A stretch of DNA of 11,137 nt. It comes from Deltaproteobacteria bacterium. Lineage in GTDB: Bacteria; Bdellovibrionota; UBA1018; UBA923. Below, piece after piece: positions 1 through 5,634 of the stretch; position 1 is the first letter of the stretch, and every line of letters begins with the position of its first letter. Location: assembly GCA_016194795.1 (NCBI GenBank), contig JACQAX010000055.1, forward strand, positions 1 through 11,137. The letters run 5' to 3'. The notes below the pieces were generated by a model. The model was given only the letters and a program-made list of their open reading frames with translations, was not told the origin of the DNA and made no database searches. A program made the translations under genes and the position numbers.

Positions 1-546
1 CGGCTTGGCGAGCTTGGCCAGGCCCATCATGACCTCGACGTCCTTCTCGCGCGTCTGCTTGAACATGAAGCCCCGGATCGGCCCCTCGGCCTGCAGGAGG
101 GCGTCGCCCTGCGAGAGCTTGTTGTCCATGTACGGCTCGATCGAGCGCTCGTTGATCGTCTTGAACGTCGGAGCCATGACGAAGAACGTCAGGAAGATCG
201 ACAGCCCGATGATGAGCTGGTTGGGAGGCATCTGCTGCGTGCCGATGGCCTGCCTGAGAAAGCTGAGCACGACGACGATGCGGGTGAACGACGTCATTAG
301 GATCAGGATCGCCGGCGCCAAGCTGAGCACCGTCATCATGATCATGATCTTTAAGATATTGGCCACCTCGACGGGCTTGCCCGCCTCGGTGAGCCCCAGC
401 GAGATCGTGGGGATGCCGACCGAAGCGCGCGTCGCCGAGCCCTGCAGCGGAGCCGAGCCGTCGCCGCCCGCCGCGAGCGCCGCGAGGGGCGTCGCGCAGA
501 TCAGGAAAAAGGCGGTGAGGAGGAACGCACGCTGCATTGTCGTCAT
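1..546 (-). CDS. fliP: Flagellar type III export gate protein FliP (partial, C-terminus beyond left edge)
   Basis: FliP forms the core of the inner-membrane export gate (FliP5Q4R1) through which rod, hook and filament subunits leave the cell. The 182 visible residues begin with a hydrophobic signal-like segment (residues 6-25), as is usual for FliP. The family signature follows: a first transmembrane block with MMTVLSLAPAILILMTSFTR, then VVVLSFLRQAIGTQQMPPNQ and a second hydrophobic block ending FVMAPTF. The family is usually about 240-260 residues, so roughly the last 70 lie outside the window. The start ATG at 546-544 overlaps the fliO stop as ATGA, which implies translational coupling; an in-frame ATG at 537 is the alternative. 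No strong Shine-Dalgarno is present, which fits coupling. It is the last visible gene of the fliL-fliP operon. Identity is very secure. Confidence 0.96.
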   Translation of the reverse strand, partial: MTTMQRAFLLTAFFLICATPLAALAAGGDGSAPLQGSATRASVGIPTISLGLTEAGKPVEVANILKIMIMMTVLSLAPAILILMTSFTRIVVVLSFLRQAIGTQQMPPNQLIIGLSIFLTFFVMAPTFKTINERSIEPYMDNKLSQGDALLQAEGPIRGFMFKQTREKDVEVMMGLAKLAKP

Positions 547-1262
547 GAAAGTGGCTTGAGCTTCGTCAGTTTTTCCTTGATGCTCGCCCGGAGCGGGCTG
601 AGCTCGATCTTGTCGGTCGTCTTCTCGGCCTTGGCCGCCAGGTCCCGCACGCCGTCATAGCTGTCGTAACCCTTGTGGTCCGGCGAGAGATCGATCTCCT
701 TGGCGACCGTGGCGTCCTTGTCGAAGCTGTCGAGGTGCTTCTCGAAGGTGCCGCCCCAGAAACGGTCTTCCATGTACTTGTCGACGTTCACCTCGGGACC
801 GAGCTTCGAGATGAGCGAGATGCCGTCGTTGGAGACGCCGACGACCAGGTACTCGCCGGTCACCTTCACGAGCGAGATGCTCTTCTTGTTGCCGAGGTAA
901 TGGCTGGCGACGACCTGGATGAGGCGCTCCTTCTTGCCGAACGGGAGCTTCTTGAGCTTGCCCGCGTAGCGCTTGACGCCGAAGGCGAGGCCCACGAAAA
1001 GCGCGAGCACGCCGAAGAGCGCGATGGCCATGCGGGCGAAGTGGCGCGTCGGATCGGCTGAGATGCCGATCGGGCCGCTTTCGGCCGCGGTCTTTTTACC
1101 CGACAGCCGCTCCGTGAGCCCGTCGGGCCGGCCGATCGGCTCGGCCGCGCTCGCCGGCCGCTGGGTGGCGTCCGCGGTCTTCTCGACGCCGCTGATCGGC
1201 GGCTGCGCGAGCGCGGCCTTCACCGAGTCGGGGTTGTTGATCCTTCTCTTCGGGCGCGGCAT
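543..1262 (-). CDS. fliO: Flagellar biosynthesis protein FliO (C-terminal part of a probable AMIN-FliO protein)
   Basis: FliO is an inner-membrane protein that helps assemble the FliP ring of the flagellar export gate. A polar, Pro/Ala-rich N-terminal stretch is followed by one transmembrane helix (about residues 78-96, containing MAIALFGVLALFVGLAFGV) and a cytoplasmic FliO domain. That domain has the typical basic KKLPFGKKERLIQVVASHYL stretch, then KKSISLVKVTGEYLVVGVS. The tail of about 90 residues is acidic and lysine-rich and of no recognised family. The ATG at 1262 has no convincing Shine-Dalgarno, and upstream in this frame the translation becomes arginine-rich noncoding-like sequence. 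The natural N-terminus is therefore probably supplied by the overlapping AMIN ORF through a +1 frame change. The stop TGA overlaps the fliP start. The FliO assignment is firm; the start is not. Confidence 0.85.
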   Translation of the reverse strand: MPRPKRRINNPDSVKAALAQPPISGVEKTADATQRPASAAEPIGRPDGLTERLSGKKTAAESGPIGISADPTRHFARMAIALFGVLALFVGLAFGVKRYAGKLKKLPFGKKERLIQVVASHYLGNKKSISLVKVTGEYLVVGVSNDGISLISKLGPEVNVDKYMEDRFWGGTFEKHLDSFDKDATVAKEIDLSPDHKGYDSYDGVRDLAAKAEKTTDKIELSPLRASIKEKLTKLKPLS

Positions 1263-1782
1263 CGCTCGGTGGCGCCTGCTCGGCGGCGACCGCGGCGACC
1301 GCCGTCGCGGCCGGGGTCTTTTCGCGCTTCTTCGCCGCCTCGAGGGACTTTTCGGCCTTCGCCAACGCGCCCGGCGCGATCGCGTCCTTGATGAAGACGC
1401 GCACCGATTTCGGGTTGTTGTTCCAGAACGAGATGCGCCCCTTCGCCCACTGCGCGTCCTTGCGCAAGATCACCCGCATGCGGGCCGTCTCCGGCGTGTA
1501 GGGATAGGTGAAGATCTTCTGCACCTCGCTGCCGTCGACGGCCTGGATCGCCGCGCGGTCGAGCTTGGCGGGCTTCAGCGCGAACTGCACGAAGTTTCGC
1601 TCGAAGCTGGGCTTCAGGCTTTTGGCGGCCAGCGGCCGGTCGAAAACGAGGTCGACGCTCACGCCCGCGTTGGAGCGCTTCACGTTGACCGAGGTCAGCT
1701 TGGCCGGAATGCCGGCGAAGAGCTCGCCCGGCGTGAAAAAGCCGATCGAGAATGCGGCAACACTAAGCAGAACTTTGAGCAT
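1096..1782 (-). CDS. AMIN-like periplasmic domain ORF, probably the N-terminal part of FliO (frame-disrupted)
   Basis: The ORF starts at an ATG with AGGAGG four bases upstream and 42 nt after fliN. Residues 1-23 form a signal peptide or anchor (LLSVAAFSIGFFTPGELFAG). Residues 25-130 look like an AMIN-type beta domain: alternating hydrophobic strands, SVDLVFDRPL, FVQFALKPAKL, then RMRVILRKDA and KSVRVFIKD. AMIN domains are known from AmiC and PilQ, where they target proteins to the cell wall. A charged Ala/Lys/Glu linker follows (about 131-180). After about residue 183 the translation becomes arginine-rich and is simply the out-of-frame reading of fliO, so the last 45 or so residues are probably not real. 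The simplest model is a single protein of about 410 residues, AMIN then linker, transmembrane helix and FliO domain, interrupted by a frameshift. A separate AMIN protein overlapping fliO by 167 nt is the less likely alternative. Confidence 0.6.
   Translation of the reverse strand: MLKVLLSVAAFSIGFFTPGELFAGIPAKLTSVNVKRSNAGVSVDLVFDRPLAAKSLKPSFERNFVQFALKPAKLDRAAIQAVDGSEVQKIFTYPYTPETARMRVILRKDAQWAKGRISFWNNNPKSVRVFIKDAIAPGALAKAEKSLEAAKKREKTPAATAVAAVAAEQAPPSDAAPEEKDQQPRLGEGRARAAADQRRREDRGRHPAAGERGRADRPARRAHGAAVG
1229..1262 (-). other. fliO: Probable frameshift zone joining the AMIN ORF to fliO
   Basis: On the minus strand the protein-like reading moves by +1 within this stretch. The AMIN frame is protein-like down to a segment reading SDAAPEEKDQQ; the FliO frame is protein-like from NPDSVKAALAQPP. 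A run of four C (GGGG at 1230-1233 on the plus strand) is a candidate indel site: removing one base gives a continuous EEKDQQPDSVKAAL. Removing a G from the nearby AAGGATC gives an equally smooth EEKINNPDSVK. A sequencing or assembly error, a real mutation and recoding cannot be told apart from sequence alone. Confidence 0.6.
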
Positions 1783-1824
1783 CGCGCCTCCTGCGCTTGA
1801 AGCCGGTCCAATCCGTGGACGGGC

Positions 1825-2262
1825 TTATTTCAACTGTTCAATGCGTTCGACGGGCGAGATGATGTCGGTAAGGCGGATGCCGAACTTCTCGTTGACGACG
1901 ACGACTTCCCCGCGGGCCACCAGCTTCTCGTTGACGAGCACCTCGAGCGGCTCGCCGGCGAACTTCGAAAGCTCGACGACCGAGCCCTGCGCGAGCTGGA
2001 GAATGTCGCGAATCATCATCTTCGTGCGCCCGAGCTCGACGGTCACCTTCAACGGGATGTCGAGGATGAAGTCGAGCGTCTGGACGGGCGCCGACTGGGC
2101 GCCGCCTTTCGGGGCCGAGGGCGCCACGCCGCCCGGGGCGCCGCCGGACGGCCCGGGTGCCGGGGCGCTTCCTGCGCCCGGAGCACCGGCTTCCATCCCA
2201 CCGAGGGCGGCCGCCATCGCTGCCGCCGCGTCGTCCATCGATTGTGCCGAAGTTTCAGCCAT
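1825..2262 (-). CDS. fliN: Flagellar motor switch protein FliN
   Basis: FliN is the C-ring component that, with FliM, forms the base of the rotor switch and the docking site for export cargo. Residues 1-60 are a low-complexity Ala/Gly/Pro segment, which is common in FliN homologues of this type. Residues 61-143 are a SPOA domain with the family pattern FILDIPLKVTVELGRTKMMI, then LQLAQGSVVEL, then GEPLEVLVNEKLVARGEVVV and FGIRLTDII. At 145 residues it is a normal short FliN, not the longer FliY. The ATG at 2262 is preceded by GGGAG about nine bases upstream. It lies 16 nt after the fliM stop and 42 nt before the AMIN/fliO reading frame, so it is inside the fliL operon. Identity is secure. Confidence 0.96.
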   Translation of the reverse strand: MAETSAQSMDDAAAAMAAALGGMEAGAPGAGSAPAPGPSGGAPGGVAPSAPKGGAQSAPVQTLDFILDIPLKVTVELGRTKMMIRDILQLAQGSVVELSKFAGEPLEVLVNEKLVARGEVVVVNEKFGIRLTDIISPVERIEQLK

Positions 2263-2278
2263 TCTTACACACTCCCTA

Positions 2279-3298
2279 TCAAGAGTTTTCTACCGGGTGG
2301 GTCACCTGAACCGCCCGATTGCCCCGCGAGATCCCGAAAAGGCATTTGAATTTCGGAACGCCCTCGAGGAGCAGGTTGAGTTCCCCATCCGCGTCCTGCG
2401 TCAGGGGAATGATGTCACCGATGTTCAAGTTCACGAGATCGCCGACCGTGATCGCCGTCTCGCCGAGGTTCACCACCACCTCGGTCTCAACATTATGGAG
2501 ATGCTCGCCCAGCGCCTTCGTCCACAGCTTGTCCTTGCTGTCGGTCTCGGCCTGGAACGTCGCATTCAATTTCTGTTTGATGGGCTCGATCGTCGAGTAC
2601 GGGATGACGAGGGCGATGGTGCCGCTCGCGTTCTCGAGCTCGACTTCGAAAGTCGTCGAAATGATGACGTCGCTCGGAGGAACCACGCCCACGAACTGGG
2701 GGTTCACCTCGGTGCGGACGAAGCTGATCTTGGTCTTGTGCACCGGCGCCCACGCTTCCTCGAGATCGGCGATCGCCAGGTCCATGACCTTCTTGATGAT
2801 CGAAAGCTCGATGTGCGTGAATTCCTTGCCTTCGATCTTCGTGTACGGGCGGTCGGTGCCGCCGAAGTACGAGTCGACGAGCGCGTACGCGAGCTTCGAC
2901 TCGAAGACGAGCAGCGCGGGGCCGCGCAGGGCCTCGAAGCGCATGATCGACATGCAGCTCGGGATCGGGAGCGTGTTGACGAACTCGCCGAACTTCAGCA
3001 AGTCGGTCGAGATGATCGAGATCGAGGCTATTTTCCGGAGGCTGTTCGACAGCGAGATACGGAACAGGCGGATGAAACGCTCGTAGATGATGTCGAGCGT
3101 CGGCATTCTGCCGCGGATGACGCGGTCCTGGTTGGTTAAGTCGTACGCGGCGACTTCCTGCTCGGGAGCCGCCTCGACACCGCCCCCGCCGCCACCGGCG
3201 TCGCCGCCGGGAGCCGCGCCGCCGCCGAGATCGAGGTTGCCCTCGCTCACGGCGGTCAGAAGCGCGTCGACTTCATTTTGGGTCAGAACCTGATTCAT
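2279..3298 (-). CDS. fliM: Flagellar motor switch protein FliM
   Basis: FliM binds phosphorylated CheY and switches rotation direction; it sits in the C-ring between FliG and FliN. The N-terminal CheY-binding peptide is visible as LTQNEVDALL (residues 5-14). A Gly/Ala-rich linker follows (about 24-42), then the middle FliM domain starting near GRMPTLDIIYERFIRLFR and running through RGPALLVFESKLAYALVDSY and FGGT. A C-terminal SPOA domain (about 270-333) contains VVNLGETAITVGDLVNLNIG and CLFGISRGNRAVQV. At 339 residues it has the usual family length. The ATG at 3298 has GGGGA seven bases upstream. The fliL stop is 18 nt upstream and fliN starts 16 nt downstream, which supports co-transcription. 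The presence of the CheY peptide implies a chemotaxis system elsewhere in the genome. Identity is secure. Confidence 0.98.
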   Translation of the reverse strand: MNQVLTQNEVDALLTAVSEGNLDLGGGAAPGGDAGGGGGGVEAAPEQEVAAYDLTNQDRVIRGRMPTLDIIYERFIRLFRISLSNSLRKIASISIISTDLLKFGEFVNTLPIPSCMSIMRFEALRGPALLVFESKLAYALVDSYFGGTDRPYTKIEGKEFTHIELSIIKKVMDLAIADLEEAWAPVHKTKISFVRTEVNPQFVGVVPPSDVIISTTFEVELENASGTIALVIPYSTIEPIKQKLNATFQAETDSKDKLWTKALGEHLHNVETEVVVNLGETAITVGDLVNLNIGDIIPLTQDADGELNLLLEGVPKFKCLFGISRGNRAVQVTHPVENS

Positions 3299-3316
3299 CC
3301 TTGAATCCCCTGAGTA

Positions 3317-3937
3317 CTAGTTGCTGATCGCGAAATTAGTGAAGTAAACGCCCTTCACCTTACTCTGCAGCATGAAAGCGTTGATCGACCTCTTGATATC
3401 GTCCTTCAGCTGCTCCCTGCCTTCGACCGCATTGAGCTCGGTGGCCTTCTTCGAGTTGAGCAAGTTGATGATCGTGTCCCGGACTCTCGGCTGCTTGACG
3501 TCGAATTCCTTTTCCGGCACGCCCTGCTCCAGCTCCAACGACACGTTCATGCGCACGTACCGGGGGCTCGTTCCGGCCCCCGTGGTCAGATTCACCGTGA
3601 ACGGCTCCAACGCCAGCATCTTGCCCGCGTCCGAAGCGCCACCCGACGAGCTACTTCCGCCGTGTTCGCCTCCACCGCCGTGCCCACCACCATGTTCTCC
3701 ACCATGCTCACCACCACCACCATGTTCGGCCGAAGCGTCCCCATGCCCGCCCCCGCCCTTCGCCTGACCTTTGACGATGTCGTCCACGGTCGGCGCCGAC
3801 TTCTCTTTCTGATGCGAAACGAGCAGCACCCCTACGATGCCGATCGTAGCCACCATGTTCACGAGCGAGGCGATGAGAACCACCTTGCTCGTGCCACCAG
3901 ACGCCGACACTTCTCCAGATGCTTTATCTTCTGCCAT
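3317..3937 (-). CDS. fliL: Flagellar basal-body-associated protein FliL with His/Gly-rich periplasmic linker
   Basis: FliL is a single-pass inner-membrane protein that surrounds or supports the MotAB stator. From the chosen start it has 206 residues: a short cytoplasmic tail, a transmembrane helix (about 18-43, VVLIASLVNMVATIGIVGVL), a periplasmic linker unusually rich in Gly and His (about 61-100, six His), and the FliL domain from about 105 (KMLALEPFTVNLT, RYVRMNVSLELE, RVRDTIINLLNSKK) to the usual ending VKGVYFTNFAISN. An in-frame ATG at 3985 would add 16 residues, but it coincides with the sigma-54 promoter. The ATG at 3937 has AGAGGT at 3952-3947 with good spacing, so 3937 is preferred. 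It is the first gene of the fliL-fliP operon. Confidence 0.93.
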   Translation of the reverse strand: MAEDKASGEVSASGGTSKVVLIASLVNMVATIGIVGVLLVSHQKEKSAPTVDDIVKGQAKGGGGHGDASAEHGGGGEHGGEHGGGHGGGGEHGGSSSSGGASDAGKMLALEPFTVNLTTGAGTSPRYVRMNVSLELEQGVPEKEFDVKQPRVRDTIINLLNSKKATELNAVEGREQLKDDIKRSINAFMLQSKVKGVYFTNFAISN

Positions 3938-3968
3938 TTTGGTCAGACCTCTGTCCCAGGACTGGTTG

Positions 3969-3984
3969 AGCAAGCGATGTGCCA
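3969..3984 (-). promoter_or_regulatory. Sigma-54 (RpoN) -24/-12 promoter of the fliL operon
   Basis: The minus strand reads TGGCACATCGCTTGCT, which matches the TGGCAC-N5-TTGCW consensus, with the invariant GG and GC separated by the required 10 bases. The predicted transcription start is near 3958, about 20 nt before the fliL ATG at 3937 and just ahead of its AGAGGT ribosome-binding site. Sigma-54 control of middle or late flagellar genes by an NtrC-type activator is established in many proteobacteria; the activator is not in this window. Confidence 0.88.
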
Positions 3985-4095
3985 CGCGGCGCCGCGGCCA
4001 CGACCACTAGGCAGATCCGGCTGGCTGCCGCGAAATGCTTGGCGAAATCACCCGAGCGGCGCCGGGGTCATCCTGGCCGCGCGACTCGCGCCGGA

Positions 4096-4148
4096 GCCAT
4101 TTTGTCGGGATCGAGGCGCTGGATCGCTGACGCAGACAAAATTTTGGC
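4096..4148. repeat. Bulged inverted repeat upstream of the fliL promoter (candidate activator site)
   Basis: GCCATTTTGTC (4096-4106) and GACAAAATTTTGGC (4135-4148) are inverted copies that match over 11 bases, with a three-base bulge in the second arm and 28 bases between them. The second arm also contains the palindrome CAAAATTTTG, which stands out as AT-rich in GC-rich DNA. It lies about 140-190 bp upstream of the predicted fliL transcription start, where sigma-54 enhancer sites usually sit. It also directly follows the stop of the VOC gene, so a role at that transcript's 3' end is possible. No U-tract terminator is evident. The rest of 3985-4159 shows no gene. Confidence 0.4.
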
Positions 4149-4159
4149 GGGCCTCATGC

Positions 4160-4552
4160 CTATTTGCTCCAGGCCGTCCGCGAAAGCACGACGCGGTAAC
4201 CTTCCGGGTCCTCGAACGTACGCCCGTCCCGATCCCAATACGGGTTGCGCGACGCGACCGCGATGAAGCCGGCCGCAAGCATCCGGTCGGCGGTCAGCTG
4301 CCATTCCGCCGGATCGGAGACGTAGAAGACGAGCAGATGTTCCTCGGAAGGGCAGCGCGGCGCCTGATGCCCGCGCTCCCGCGTGAACTCGAAGTGGTAC
4401 GGCGCCGCGGCCGCGCCCAGCATCACGCCGTCATAGCCTTCGTGGCCGTCGAACGCGCCTAAAACTTCAAGACCCAATCCCTTGCGGTACATCTCGGAGA
4501 TGCGCTCGAGCTGATTCGTGGGGCGGGCCACCCGCAGCTTGACGCTCTTCAC
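4160..4552 (-). CDS. VOC-superfamily (glyoxalase/bleomycin-resistance/dioxygenase fold) protein
   Basis: This is a 130-residue single-module VOC protein. It has two beta-alpha-beta-beta-beta halves: the first around VKLRVARPTNQLERISEMYR and GLGLEVLGAF, continuing through GYDGVMLG and YHFEFTRE; the second around HLLVFYVSDPAEWQLTADRM, then AGFIAVASRNPYWDRDGRTF and EDPEGYRVVLSR. The NPYWD/EDPEGYRVVL ending is typical of an uncharacterised VOC group. The family includes metal-dependent lyases, dioxygenases and antibiotic-binding proteins, so the substrate cannot be named. The start is taken as GTG at 4552, with AAGGA five bases upstream and just 1 nt after the stop of the transglutaminase-like gene. 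A longer in-frame reading from 4804 runs through that gene and is a shadow. It is probably translated together with its upstream neighbour. Confidence 0.85.
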   Translation of the reverse strand: MKSVKLRVARPTNQLERISEMYRKGLGLEVLGAFDGHEGYDGVMLGAAAAPYHFEFTRERGHQAPRCPSEEHLLVFYVSDPAEWQLTADRMLAAGFIAVASRNPYWDRDGRTFEDPEGYRVVLSRTAWSK

Positions 4553-4553
4553 G

Positions 4554-5582
4554 TCAATCCTTGCAGCCGGCCGTCGCCCGAAGCTGCGGCAGCTCGGCGT
4601 CGACGATCTTCTCGACGTCGGAGGCGTAGTCCGAAAGCTTGGGACAGTTGCCGTGGCACATCCCGTTCTCGTAAAGCTGCTCGAGCAGGGCCTGCCTGCC
4701 CTCGCAGGCCTTGGCCTTGATCGTGTCAGGCGGGTGCCGCAGCTCGACGCGCACCGGAATCGTCCAGGCCTGGAGATCGGCCCACTTCGGATTGTGGTCG
4801 ACATTCCAGAGGAAGTCTTTGCGATCCTGGCCGGTCACGAAAGGAATGTTGAGCGCCAACGCCGAGATATCCATGATGTCGCCCGTGTTGTGGCAGCTCC
4901 CGACGTGCCCGCCCTTGAGCGCCTCGGCATAACTTGCCGGGTCGGGCTGGTCGCCGGACTTATGGATAACGTTGGCCCGCACCCACTCGCTCAGGGCCAG
5001 GATCGTGTCGCGCTGGTTGCCCTTGAGCCACGGCGACGGAAGCCCGGTGCCGAGCTCGGCCACCCACCGCGTGGCGTAGCCCGGGGCGCGCCGAAGCGCC
5101 TCGTAACCGAGCAGCTGGTCGAGCTGCGGCCGGTCGTACGTCGTGAGCGACCACGGAACCTTCTTGTTGAGCTCGGTGTACAGCGCCCAGGCCGCGTGGC
5201 GCAGGTGAAGCTCGAGCATCTCGTCGTCGTGGATGCCGCGATCGTACGGTACCTTGAACGGCGGCAGCTTTCCGTCGGTCTCGAGCAGCTTGAGAAGCGC
5301 GCGGAGCCGATCGCGCTGCTTGCCGTCCTTGAGCCCGATCGCCTCGCGAACGTTCTTGTTCCGGTCGAGAAAAACGTCGTAGCGCTTCAAGTCGGCGGCG
5401 GTCACGATGCGCGCCACGTCCGCGACGCAGCTTTGCATGTTTCCCTGGGCGGGCCCGCTCGTGGCCGTCTTGCAAGCCGGTACGGGCTCGTCGCCCCGGG
5501 CGAGGGCCGAGCCGAACAGCACGAGGCACAGGCAGAACAGGTACAAGCCCAGGGTGATTTTCTCGTCGAGACCGAAGCGCAT
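4554..5582 (-). CDS. Exported transglutaminase-like hypothetical protein
   Basis: The 342-residue product starts with a charged n-region and hydrophobic core (residues 9-28, LGLYLFCLCLVLFGSALA), so it is likely exported or membrane-anchored. There is no clear lipobox. The central part resembles a transglutaminase/protease core: GGHVGSCHNTGD puts a candidate nucleophilic Cys at 230, followed by the helix DISALALNIPFV (like the LRALGIPAR segment of the family). A candidate His at 263 lies in WNVDHNPKWADL. The third acidic residue is not obvious. The C-terminal region has several cysteines (about 294, 308, 312 and 340) that could form disulfides. The substrate is unknown; periplasmic peptide or cell-wall cleavage would fit the fold, but this is inference. 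It follows the radical-SAM-like gene by 52 nt and precedes the VOC gene by 1 nt. The start at 5582 has only a weak ribosome-binding site. Confidence 0.7.
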   Translation of the reverse strand: MRFGLDEKITLGLYLFCLCLVLFGSALARGDEPVPACKTATSGPAQGNMQSCVADVARIVTAADLKRYDVFLDRNKNVREAIGLKDGKQRDRLRALLKLLETDGKLPPFKVPYDRGIHDDEMLELHLRHAAWALYTELNKKVPWSLTTYDRPQLDQLLGYEALRRAPGYATRWVAELGTGLPSPWLKGNQRDTILALSEWVRANVIHKSGDQPDPASYAEALKGGHVGSCHNTGDIMDISALALNIPFVTGQDRKDFLWNVDHNPKWADLQAWTIPVRVELRHPPDTIKAKACEGRQALLEQLYENGMCHGNCPKLSDYASDVEKIVDAELPQLRATAGCKD

Positions 5583-5634
5583 CCACGCAAGGCTACCGGT
5601 CGCGCCCCTGCCGTGTCAATACGGCCGGAAGCGC

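Noticed and set aside
1508..3139. 543-codon plus-strand open frame
   Set aside because: Antisense to the secure fliM, fliN and AMIN genes, with no family resemblance or start signal.
3938..3985. Upstream ATG of fliL at 3985
   Set aside because: It coincides with the sigma-54 promoter, whose predicted transcript starts downstream, and it lacks a ribosome-binding site. The ATG at 3937 has AGAGGT.
4079..4092. GCGCGACTCGCGC palindrome as a terminator of the VOC gene transcript
   Set aside because: It has a one-base centre and no following U-run, so it cannot form a normal hairpin terminator.
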